A stretch of 64,000 nucleotides of DNA, taken from the NCBI GenBank assembly GCA_003298465.1, contig QNGA01000001.1:1691666-1755665 (forward strand), written 5' to 3'. A program made the translations under genes and the position numbers. The stretch's first letter is position 1. Each line of letters begins with the position of its first letter. This stretch comes from a halophilic archaeon (GTDB lineage Archaea > Halobacteriota > Halobacteria > Halobacteriales > Haladaptataceae). This document shows, piece by piece, positions 33,359-41,181 of the stretch. Under the pieces are notes generated by a model. It made no database searches and was not told the origin of the DNA. It saw nothing but the letters and a program-made list of their open reading frames with translations.

Positions 33359-33781
33359 ATGGAACCACGTATTACCGTCGTTACGTTGGGAGTCAGTGAC
33401 TTAGAAAAATCCCTCACCTTTTACCGTGATGGCTTAGGTTGGCCAACGGAGGGAATCGTCGGAACGGAGTTTGAGGGAGGAGCAGTCGCCTTCTTCCCTC
33501 TGAGTAACGGCTTGCAACTTGCACTCTACCCTAAACATCAAATCGCGGAAGACGCAAACGTCGACGAAACTGCGTCGAGTCCTGCGGAGTTCACTATCGG
33601 CCACAACGTCGCGTCGAAAGAAGAAGTCGATGACGTAATGCAGACGGCGGAAGAAGCCGGTGCGAAGATTACCGACTCGCCTCGTGACCGCGAATGGGGC
33701 GGGTATTCAGGTCACTTCCAAGACCCGGATGAACACCTGTGGGAAGTAGTCTGGAATCCGCAGTTCGAGATTGCAGAGTAG
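33359..33781 (+). CDS. VOC (glyoxalase/bleomycin resistance) family protein
   Basis: The 140-residue protein has two beta-alpha-beta-beta-beta modules of the vicinal oxygen chelate fold: TVVTLGVSDLEKSLTFYRDG at the start and GYSGHFQDPDEHLWEVVWN at the end, where the histidine and glutamate would bind metal. The family covers glyoxalases, dioxygenases and antibiotic-binding proteins; the reaction here is unknown. It is the only gene between att-like copies 3 and 4. The codon use is more AT-rich than in core genes. Confidence 0.85.
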   Translation: MEPRITVVTLGVSDLEKSLTFYRDGLGWPTEGIVGTEFEGGAVAFFPLSNGLQLALYPKHQIAEDANVDETASSPAEFTIGHNVASKEEVDDVMQTAEEAGAKITDSPRDREWGGYSGHFQDPDEHLWEVVWNPQFEIAE

Positions 33782-34274
33782 TCACTCACTCCACCGACTC
33801 TTCCTCCGAAAGCGGCAAAGTAGACGAAATCTGTAACGTCAGTTTGAGACCTGAACAAGGTCGAACAGCGCGAGATCAGGTGGCCGAATTCGGCTGTTTC
33901 AGAGCCTCTATTGTCGGCCGGTCAGCTAAATCTTCCTTCGGAAGTTGCTCTTTCGTTCCTCAACCGGTGAACGATAACACAGTTCTATAGCCGTCTCGGG
34001 CACTAAACCGAAAAGTGACCTTGTGGCGACTGACGTCGGACGTACTAACTCCAATGCGCGTTCCTTCGCGCCCCCGCGCTGCCAACGAGCTTCGACGTAT
34101 CAGCTCACTCACTGAAATATAATTCAACTAACACTTATTGCGCCTTACCATGACTGGTTCGGTGGAGATCGACACCCCATGAGGGTAGTCGTGGGGTCGT
34201 CCCTCCGCCGTTCACCGACGTGATCGGCTACACCGTCACACCCGAACAACGCCCAAATACACTACGAAACCACT
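33782..34274. other. 493 bp gene-free stretch after the VOC gene
   Basis: It holds repeat copy 4 and its tail, matching the tail of copy 1 up to about 34013, then AT-rich DNA with TATA-like boxes and an ACCCCA...TGGGGT inverted repeat (34174-34197) before the next gene. I see no gene here. The end of the tail is my estimate of the right border of the integrated region. Confidence 0.5.
33849..34013 (+). repeat. att-like repeat copy 4 with tail
   Basis: ACCTG (33849-33853), a 23 nt core nearly identical to copy 3, and CAGGT (33877-33881). The stop codon position has become TGG, so the coding end is lost. The tail to about 34013 shares GTTTCAGAGCCTCT, CTCTTTCGTTC and AACACAGTTC blocks with the region after copy 1, which makes copies 1 and 4 the outer borders of the whole region. 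Confidence 0.82.
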
Positions 34275-35123
34275 ATGAAACGAACGTCACGAACGGAAGA
34301 ACCAGTGGAGAGTGACCGAACGGCAACGGACGGGAACCATCTCGACGTCGACCGTCGCCGACTTCTGAAGGCGGGCGTCGTTACGGCGAGCATTGCTGCC
34401 GCCGGAGGTGTCCCTGGAACTGCCAGAGGGCAATCGACCGGCTGGGACGATACCACGCTGACCGATCAGCTGGAAGTCGTTCGCGAGGCAACGCAGCCGT
34501 TCGAACAATTGGAGGCCATGGCCGAAGCCGGGTACGTCAGTGCGCCGATTCCGCTCGTTTGTAGCGAGGGCCTTCACTTCGACAACGCTGCACTCTGGGA
34601 ACAAGGCGAACTCGACCCCGAAAACCCACAGTCCCTCTTCTACATGGTCGACGAAAACGGGAAACTCAACCTCGGAGGCGCCGAATTCATCCTCCCTACC
34701 GAACTGGACGAGAACGACGATCCAAAGGTTCCCAAGCCCGATCTCTTCAACGACGAAAGCGAACCACTGGAGGGTGATCCGCTTCGAGGGACACCGGAGG
34801 AGGATGGATACTCATCGAAGATCCTGGAACGGGAATGCACATCTGGGACCTGCACGTGTGGGTGCACGAACGGAACCCCGAAGGCGTGTTCAGCCTGCCG
34901 AATTCTCGGTTCTCTAACATGCCCGGTTGTGTCCCCCTCGACGAACTCTAACTACAGTTGCGATCGGTATGCTCTCCGGAAGCAGGGGGCGGTTCAAGGC
35001 GAAAGCCTCGGGGTCAAGCCCCAAGGTGATCCACACTGTGCCTTCCGCTCTCGCTTACGTCGACGACGTTCACGTTCTCGTCGAGCGTCAGTTCCAATTC
35101 GGCACCCTCATGCTGGAACGTAA
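34275..35123 (+). CDS. Tat-exported protein with cysteine-rich end, 3' end probably disturbed
   Basis: The 282-residue frame starts with a Tat-like signal (DRRRLLKAGVVTASIAAAGG). A domain follows (about residues 60-160: QPFEQLEAMAEAGYVSAPIP, then LFYMVDENGKLNLGGAEFIL) that I know as an unnamed secreted-protein module. A stretch with eight cysteines comes next (ECTSGTCTCGC, ACSAC, LTC, YSC; residues about 192-235). The last 45 residues are basic, unlike the rest, overlap the antisense regulator gene and come from sequence resembling an IS200/IS605 end. The natural stop was probably lost, so the true protein may end near 34990. Confidence 0.6.
   Translation: MKRTSRTEEPVESDRTATDGNHLDVDRRRLLKAGVVTASIAAAGGVPGTARGQSTGWDDTTLTDQLEVVREATQPFEQLEAMAEAGYVSAPIPLVCSEGLHFDNAALWEQGELDPENPQSLFYMVDENGKLNLGGAEFILPTELDENDDPKVPKPDLFNDESEPLEGDPLRGTPEEDGYSSKILERECTSGTCTCGCTNGTPKACSACRILGSLTCPVVSPSTNSNYSCDRYALRKQGAVQGESLGVKPQGDPHCAFRSRLRRRRSRSRRASVPIRHPHAGT
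34983..35027 (+). mobile_element. possible IS200/IS605-type right-end remnant
   Basis: GCGAAAGCCTCGGGGTCAAG followed by CCCCAAGG forms a hairpin (CCTCGGGG with CCCCAAGG, one mismatch). It resembles the structured right ends of haloarchaeal tnpB-bearing elements as I remember them. No tnpA or tnpB remains nearby, so this would be a remnant or a small non-autonomous copy. The call rests on recall of the motif. Confidence 0.4.
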
Positions 35124-36045
35124 CTCGAACCCGGGGTGGATCTGTTGCGATGAGTTCATAGTCGATGTCCTCCTTGGGATCTACGTCTCGATATCGCGGT
35201 TGGAAACCCCCGCTGTCATCATCATCGTACTGGAGGGGAACCCCGTGGTCGGCGTAGAAGGCTATCACGGTGGGATGGTGCATGACCAGCCACGAGCACG
35301 ATGGCACATACTCGCCGGAGGCCTTGCAGACGGGACAGCGAAACCGAGCCATCACCTCGTACCGCCGGTCGCAATTTGGACATACCCCCTCGCCCTCGTG
35401 GTCGTCACAGACGTGCAGCCACCCCTCCATCGGGCCCGAGCACTCGGCACACACTCCTTCGACCGCGGATTGCAAGTTCCACGTTCCACTGACGAAGGCC
35501 GCATTGAGTAGCTCTTCGGGCTCCCGGTCGGTCACGACGGCCGGATTGAGGTTCGCCCCTGCGAGCGTCCCCTCCGGAAACTGACCGCGGTTCCCGAATC
35601 GCCCTTCGCACTCGGTACAGACGTGAAAGAACGACTCGTCGCGGTAGGTGACCGCCGTGGGCGCGCCACACACGGGACAGGCCCGGTCGACCTCGGTCGG
35701 GGGGAGTTCAGGGTTGTCGAGGCCCGCGCCCGCGATGACCGATTGCACGAGCCGGAGACCGGAGTGCCGGAGTTCGTAGCCGTCGTCGGTCTGCCGGACG
35801 AAGTGCCCGACGAGTTGCGTGAGATGGTAGTTGAACTGCGAGCCGTCGCGCATCCCGACGCGTTTGCGCAACTCCGCGAACGAGACGGCGTTCTCTGCTT
35901 CAAACGGTTCGTACGCCTCCCAGAGCGCCAGCAGGATCGCCAGCCGGGTCTCGTTCCCCAAGACGGAGAAAGCCTCAGTCGCGCGTGGCCCGGCAGCGCC
36001 CGCCGCCGCCTCCAGTGGTGACTCGGTCGAATTCGATTTGTCCAT
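35014..36045 (-). CDS. winged-helix regulator with zinc ribbons
   Basis: The 343-residue protein has an ArsR-like winged helix near the N-terminus (ATEAFSVLGNETRLAILLAL). It is followed by several C-x2-C pairs (CPVCGA, CTECEG, CAECSG, CPNCDR, CPVCKA), which should fold two zinc ribbons, and by a beta-rich C-terminus. The ATG at 36045 has a TTTATAT box about 28 nt upstream; an earlier start would place the box inside the gene. It is divergent from the MEDS kinase, with two dyads between them that may be its binding sites. Confidence 0.8.
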   Translation of the reverse strand: MDKSNSTESPLEAAAGAAGPRATEAFSVLGNETRLAILLALWEAYEPFEAENAVSFAELRKRVGMRDGSQFNYHLTQLVGHFVRQTDDGYELRHSGLRLVQSVIAGAGLDNPELPPTEVDRACPVCGAPTAVTYRDESFFHVCTECEGRFGNRGQFPEGTLAGANLNPAVVTDREPEELLNAAFVSGTWNLQSAVEGVCAECSGPMEGWLHVCDDHEGEGVCPNCDRRYEVMARFRCPVCKASGEYVPSCSWLVMHHPTVIAFYADHGVPLQYDDDDSGGFQPRYRDVDPKEDIDYELIATDPPRVRVTFQHEGAELELTLDENVNVVDVSESGRHSVDHLGA

Positions 36046-36092
36046 GTGGTACAGTAACATACACCACGATATAAAACGGAGGGGCGAGTGCT

Positions 36093-36177
36093 GAACACGC
36101 ACTCTGTCTTCATCAGTAACGGAATGACCAACCTGGCTGGTGATGAAACCGGAGTGCTGAATACAGAGAATGTATTC
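36093..36177. promoter_or_regulatory. paired dyad operators between regulator and histidine kinase
   Basis: A perfect GAATACA-N5-TGTATTC dyad (36159-36177) and a degenerate copy GAACACG-N5-TGTCTTC (36093-36111) lie exactly 66 bp apart within a longer direct repeat beginning GAGTGCTGAA (36086 and 36152). The nearer one sits just upstream of the TATA box of the minus-strand regulator. This spacing is about six helical turns, so two dimers could bind on one face. A GTACAGTAAC repeat also flanks the region (36049 and 36209). Confidence 0.55.
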
Positions 36178-36312
36178 ATCACGAACTAATCCTGTCGTCG
36201 TCTAGTGAGTACAGTAACCTTATTCCGACCCAGCCACTGGCTGCATACATAATGGGATACAGAATGGGAGAATCACGGGTTTGCGGTCACACAGTGAAGG
36301 GAGGGAATCTCC

Positions 36313-39147
36313 ATGAGTGAGCATGCACCCCCAACCGCCGCTACTGGCGATCCTGTAACGCTCGAGACCGGACTCGAGGCGTTCCGGTCGAGCCCCGAGT
36401 TCCACGGTCCCGTCGAGGACCTCGACGGCCACGACTGCAACGATCACTTCGCACAAATCTACGAGAGGCCCGCGGAGAAATTCGAGGCGGCCATTCCGTT
36501 CGTTCGCCACGGTCTCGACCAAGGTGAACGAATTGCGTACGTCGTCGACCAGAGCACCGAACCTGAAGTGCGGACGACGTTGCAGGACGCCGGCATCGAC
36601 GTCGAGGCCGCGCTCGATTCGGGGGCACTGACGTTTTACACTGTCGACGAGACATACCTCCGGGACGGGTCGTTCGACCCCGACGAGATGATCCAGTTCT
36701 ACGCCGACGCGACCGCCGAAGCCACCGAAGACTTCGAGGCGCTTCGGCTCGTCGCCGAGATGTCGTGGATCGAGGCCGACGACACCACGGTCGAGCAGTT
36801 GATGAAGTACGAGTCGAAGATCAACGATCTGTTCGATACCGAGGACGTGCTCGCCATCTGTCAGTACGACCGCGACCTGTTTACACCGGAGGTCATCAAC
36901 AACATCGTTCGGACCCACCCCCATCTCATCTACGACGGGGCGGCCTGCCACAACTTCTACTATACGCCGCCCGAGGAACTGTTCGGCGACGATGACCTCG
37001 CCCGTGAGAACGAGCGGATGCTCTGGACGCTTCGCGAGCGCACCGAGGCGAAGACCGCACTCCAGCAGCGCGACCGATTCTTGGAGGACCTCTACACTAT
37101 CACCGCAAGTCAAGACCGGTCGTTCGAGGAGAAACTCCACGCCCTGTTCGACCTCGGATGCGAGCAGTTCGACATCGACTTCGGATTCCTCAACCGCGTC
37201 GACCCTGCCGACGACCATCTGGAGATCGAATACGCCAGTGGCGACCACGAGCACTACAAGGTCGGCGGCAAACTCCCACTGTCGGACACGTACTGTCAGG
37301 CCGCCGTGGACATCAAAGCGGCCGCGAGCATCACCGAGCCCGTCGCCGAGGGCTACGACGACCTCCCCGTCTACGAGGAGTTCGGCGTCGAAGGGTACCT
37401 CGGCACGTACATCCCGGTCGACGGCGGTTCCGACCGCACACTCGCGTTCGTCCCCGCCGATGACACCGAAACGGTATCCGTTTCCGAGAAGGACCGGATG
37501 TACCTCGAGCTGATAGGACAGTGGGTCGGCTACGAACTCAACCGCCGCCAACGCGAGCGGTGCCTCCGAAAGTGCTACGAAATCACGTCCAATCCCGATT
37601 CGTCGTTCGAGGAGAAACTCGAGCAGTTACTTGATGTGGGACGTGAGCAGTTTGGTGTCGAGATGGCCGGATTGAATCACCTTCCATCGTGGGACGGGCC
37701 GTTCCGACTGGAGAAGGGCATCGGTTTCGATGTCGACCCCGACGAAGAGCTGTGGACCGACCCGGGTGTTGGGTGCTTCTGTCGGCAGACCATCGAGCAG
37801 GACGAACCGGTCGCGATGGCAGACGTCAGTGGCACCGACTGGGCTGAGGACACGATTCACCAAGAGTTCGGCTTGACGAGCTATCTCGGCACCAGGGTGA
37901 TGAGCGGCGCCGCTCCCTATGGAACGCTCTGGTTCGGGAGTGCGAACTCACGTGACCGTCCGTTCTCGGAAGCTGAACGGACGTTCATCGAGTTGATGGG
38001 CCAATGGGTGAGCTACGAACTCGAGCACCGCGAACACAAGCAGGACCAACAGGAACTGTACAGAATCACGGCCGACCGCGACCTCTCGACCGATGAGAAG
38101 ATAGCGGAACTGCTGGAGTTGGGATGTGAACGGTTCGACCTGCCCGTGGGGATGCTGACCCGCAAGCGCGAGGAGGCGTTCGAAATCACGAAGATGCGCG
38201 GCTCTCATCCCGACCTCGATGAGGGGACGCTCACGCCGCCGCTGACCGACAACTACTGTCGCCGGGTCGTTAACACCGGGTCGACGGTCACCGTCGCCGA
38301 CGCCGGGGAAGCGGGCTGGGATGGGGATGCCCTCTACCACGAGTTCGGCCTCGATTGCTATGCCGGGGTACAACTGACCGTCGGCGACGAGGCCTACGGC
38401 ACTATCTGCTTCACGGACTTGTCACCCCGAGACGTGGAGTTTACTGAGGCCGGGGAGACGTTCCTCGAGTTGATGGGGCAGTGTGTGAGTTACGAACTCG
38501 AACGCAATCACCGGGAAGCCCAACTCGAGCAGAAGACCGACCGGCTCGAATCGTTTGCGAGTATGCTCGCACACGAACTTCGGAATCCCACCATGATCGG
38601 CCAGATGTACTGCCACGAACTTCCGGAGGACGCAGCCCCAGAGGCGGTTGGCTACATCACCGAGTCGTTCGACCGGATCGAGGACATGATCGACGTCCTG
38701 CTGCTACTCACCCGGGGTCGCGAGGCCGTCGACGAGTGCGCTCCGGTGGGGCCAGCGGACGTGGCCCGCGAGGCGTGGGAGACCGTGGAGACGCTCGACG
38801 CGACGCTCGACGTCGACCTCGACCGGACGATACGGATCGACGAGACGTACGTCCGCCACCTGTTCCGGAACCTGCTCGAGAACGCCGTCGAACACGGTGG
38901 GAGCGACGTGACCGTCACCGTCGGCGATCTCGATGACGGGTTCTACGTGGCCGACGACGGCGTTGGTATCCCGCCCGATGACCGCGACACGGTGTTCGAC
39001 GAGGGATACACCACGGCCGCGGACAACGGTGGGACCGGCCTCGGATTGGCGTTCGTCCAGAAGCTCGCCGAAGTGTACGATTGGGACGTTACAGTCACTG
39101 AAAGCGAGGCTGGTGGTGCCCGGTTCGAGTTCCGCAACGTTACGTAA
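36313..39147 (+). CDS. MEDS-GAF-GAF-GAF sensor histidine kinase
   Basis: The 944-residue soluble kinase starts with a MEDS domain (about residues 30-215; HDCNDHFAQIYERPAEKFEA, HNFYYTPPEELFG), as found in dichloromethane-responsive DcmR-type sensors. Three GAF domains follow (about 255-410, 425-570, 580-735), each with a QWV/QCVSYELE-type end. The HisKA helix has the phosphorylated histidine near 754 (AHELRNP), and the HATPase domain has NLLENAVEHGG, DDGVGIPPDD and GGTGLGLAF. No membrane segments are seen, so it senses an internal signal. A GGGAGG site lies before the ATG. No response regulator is adjacent. Confidence 0.92.
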   Translation: MSEHAPPTAATGDPVTLETGLEAFRSSPEFHGPVEDLDGHDCNDHFAQIYERPAEKFEAAIPFVRHGLDQGERIAYVVDQSTEPEVRTTLQDAGIDVEAALDSGALTFYTVDETYLRDGSFDPDEMIQFYADATAEATEDFEALRLVAEMSWIEADDTTVEQLMKYESKINDLFDTEDVLAICQYDRDLFTPEVINNIVRTHPHLIYDGAACHNFYYTPPEELFGDDDLARENERMLWTLRERTEAKTALQQRDRFLEDLYTITASQDRSFEEKLHALFDLGCEQFDIDFGFLNRVDPADDHLEIEYASGDHEHYKVGGKLPLSDTYCQAAVDIKAAASITEPVAEGYDDLPVYEEFGVEGYLGTYIPVDGGSDRTLAFVPADDTETVSVSEKDRMYLELIGQWVGYELNRRQRERCLRKCYEITSNPDSSFEEKLEQLLDVGREQFGVEMAGLNHLPSWDGPFRLEKGIGFDVDPDEELWTDPGVGCFCRQTIEQDEPVAMADVSGTDWAEDTIHQEFGLTSYLGTRVMSGAAPYGTLWFGSANSRDRPFSEAERTFIELMGQWVSYELEHREHKQDQQELYRITADRDLSTDEKIAELLELGCERFDLPVGMLTRKREEAFEITKMRGSHPDLDEGTLTPPLTDNYCRRVVNTGSTVTVADAGEAGWDGDALYHEFGLDCYAGVQLTVGDEAYGTICFTDLSPRDVEFTEAGETFLELMGQCVSYELERNHREAQLEQKTDRLESFASMLAHELRNPTMIGQMYCHELPEDAAPEAVGYITESFDRIEDMIDVLLLLTRGREAVDECAPVGPADVAREAWETVETLDATLDVDLDRTIRIDETYVRHLFRNLLENAVEHGGSDVTVTVGDLDDGFYVADDGVGIPPDDRDTVFDEGYTTAADNGGTGLGLAFVQKLAEVYDWDVTVTESEAGGARFEFRNVT

Positions 39148-39440
39148 CGGTAGCTGGTAATACGATTTCTTTATTCTGTCTACAGCCGTAACTGATTCGG
39201 CGGTTGTGGATTCTCGAGGTCGGTAGGATGCGGAGATCTCAGTTCGCCCTCGCCGACGGGGCCTTCAGTCGAGCGGCCGGCCCGTAGTGGTGGACTACTG
39301 TCGTGCGGTTGTAGACCACCGACCGACCCGTGGACCCCTCGTGGAGGTCACAGGCGACCTCGAATTCGCTTTCTGATCGACAGGCCATTTACCTGTGACG
39401 AACGTTAGTTGTTAACTCCTCGCACGGAGTAACGTAGTTT
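39148..39440. other. 293 bp spacer with a long imperfect hairpin
   Basis: GGTGGACTAC (39289-39298) and GTAGACCACC (39311-39320) form a 10 bp stem with one mismatch and a 12 nt loop. The rest is ordinary intergenic DNA with no visible ORF. The hairpin could end kinase transcripts or bind a regulator of the decarboxylase gene that follows. Confidence 0.4.
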
Positions 39441-40979
39441 ATGAAACGCCCAGACGAGTCGTCGATCGCCGAATTCGACCGCGATACGTTCCGGGAACTG
39501 GGACACCGGACCGTGGACCTCATCGCCGACTACTACGAGAGTATCGACGACCGCTCGGTCTACCCCCAGGCTCCCCCCGAGGAAATCGTCGAGGCGTTCG
39601 AAGAGCCCCTTCCGGAGGCGGGTGAAGACCCGGAACTGATCCTGGACGCCGTCGAAGAGTTCGTCATCCCGTACGCGACCCACAACCCCTCGCCGCGGTA
39701 CTTTGGCTTCGTGATGGGGTCGGGTACCCCGCTCGCTCCGCTGGCCGACGCCATCGCAGCGACGGTGAACATGAACACGGGCGGTTGGCACCCGGCACCG
39801 TCCGGGACGGAGGTCGAGCGCCGCTGCGTCCAGTGGCTGGCCGAGGCGATCGGATACTCACCCGATCCTGGCGGCCTGCTAACCAGCGGCGGGACGATGG
39901 CCAACTTCACCGCCCTTCTGGCCGCACTTCGCGAGCGTACCGATTACGAAACGACCGGTCCCGGGTTGCAGGAGACCGACCGACCACGGTACACGCTTTA
40001 CATGGCCGATCACGAGGGCCACTCCAGCGTCGTCCGGGTCGCAGACATGCTGAATCTCGGACGCGACGCCGTCCGACGGGTGCCGAGCCACGACGACTTC
40101 ACGATGGACGTGGCCGCTCTCGAACGGATGCTCGAAGCCGACCAAGCGAACGGCGACGAACCGTTCTGTGTCATCGGTCAGGCGGGCTCTATCAACGTGA
40201 GTGCGATCGACCCCCTCGAAGCACTCGCCGACGTCTGCGCGGAGCGTGACCTCTGGTTCCACGTCGATGGAGCCTGCGGGGCGGTGGGGGCGATGGTCCC
40301 CGAGTTCGAGTCGCGCTACGACGGGATGGAACGTGCCGACTCCGTGACGCTCGACCCACACAAATGGCTGTTCATCCCCTACGAATGCGGGGCGGTCCTC
40401 GTCCGCGATCAGGACGTACTCGCGAAGGCATTCGCGATGGATGCGTCGTATCTTCGGGGGTCGATCGCTGAGACACCGGAGGAGTTCGACTACTACGAGT
40501 TCGGACCGCAGATGTCGCGCGGGTTCCGTGCGCTGAAGCTCTGGATGACCCTGAAGCACTACGGACTGAACGGATACCGGACGCTGTTGCGCAAGAGCGT
40601 CGACTGTGCCGAGCATCTCGATGCACTCGTCCGCACTCACGACGACTTCGCGACGGTGCAAGAACCGAATCTGTTCATCTACTCGTTCCGCTACGTCCCG
40701 GCAGACCTCCAGGAGGTGTTGGCCGACCCGCCGGCGGTCCCGCTGGCGCGGGTCCACCAGTACCTCGACGAACTCAACCAGCGCATCGCAGACGATGTCG
40801 TGCAGAGTGGGCTCGCGTTTCTCACGACCACGTCCATCCACGACAGGCGCGCCCTCCGGATGTCGATTTGCAGCCACCGGACGACCGCCGAGGATATCGA
40901 GACGGTGTTCGACGGTCTGGCGGAAACCGGAGCGCGGTTGGACGAGGAGTGGCGTGAGAGTTCGAGCCTCCCTGTCTGA
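39441..40979 (+). CDS. PLP-dependent group II amino acid decarboxylase
   Basis: The 512-residue protein matches aromatic-L-amino-acid/tyrosine decarboxylases: NHNPS-like THNPSPRYFGF, LLTSGGTMANFTAL, the stacking histidine in DHEGHSSV, the aspartate in WFHVDGACG and the PLP lysine in DPHKWLFIPYE. It should release CO2 from an amino acid to give an amine; the residue acted on is not certain. It stands as a single gene after the kinase. The length is normal for the family. Confidence 0.88.
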   Translation: MKRPDESSIAEFDRDTFRELGHRTVDLIADYYESIDDRSVYPQAPPEEIVEAFEEPLPEAGEDPELILDAVEEFVIPYATHNPSPRYFGFVMGSGTPLAPLADAIAATVNMNTGGWHPAPSGTEVERRCVQWLAEAIGYSPDPGGLLTSGGTMANFTALLAALRERTDYETTGPGLQETDRPRYTLYMADHEGHSSVVRVADMLNLGRDAVRRVPSHDDFTMDVAALERMLEADQANGDEPFCVIGQAGSINVSAIDPLEALADVCAERDLWFHVDGACGAVGAMVPEFESRYDGMERADSVTLDPHKWLFIPYECGAVLVRDQDVLAKAFAMDASYLRGSIAETPEEFDYYEFGPQMSRGFRALKLWMTLKHYGLNGYRTLLRKSVDCAEHLDALVRTHDDFATVQEPNLFIYSFRYVPADLQEVLADPPAVPLARVHQYLDELNQRIADDVVQSGLAFLTTTSIHDRRALRMSICSHRTTAEDIETVFDGLAETGARLDEEWRESSSLPV

Positions 40980-41009
40980 CCGCGAACTAAGAGACCGGCT
41001 ACTTCCTCG

Positions 41010-41147
41010 TGGGCCGTTCGGGTCCGGGACCGTGACGTTCTCCGGGGCGAACGTCTCGATGGTAAAGCCGAGTTCGGTGGGGAACCACCGCCACGCGTCA
41101 CGAATCGACCGTTCGGATTTCGGCCGCTCGACGAGGTCCGTGAATCC
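41010..41147 (-). pseudogene. fragment of a winged-helix regulator gene
   Basis: Translated on the minus strand, the DNA reads FTDLVERPKSERSIRDAWRW, then FPTELGFTIETFAPENVTV. This aligns with residues 84-120 of the intact regulator at 43090-43923 (MWELIDRVETEQTLRNVWQW, then LPSEASGFTVE). There is no start codon, DNA-binding domain or C-terminal domain around it, so it is a broken copy. It lies between the decarboxylase and the methyltransferase. Confidence 0.6.
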
Positions 41148-41181
41148 GTGCCCAAACGAGAGAGGAAACGTCGTTCGCTCC

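Noticed and set aside
25202..34013. The four repeats as a CRISPR array
   Set aside because: Only four copies, spaced 0.7 to 7 kb apart with genes between them, and the first is the end of a coding gene.
36220..37551. 443-codon open frame opposite the MEDS kinase
   Set aside because: The kinase has clear MEDS and GAF domains on the other strand.
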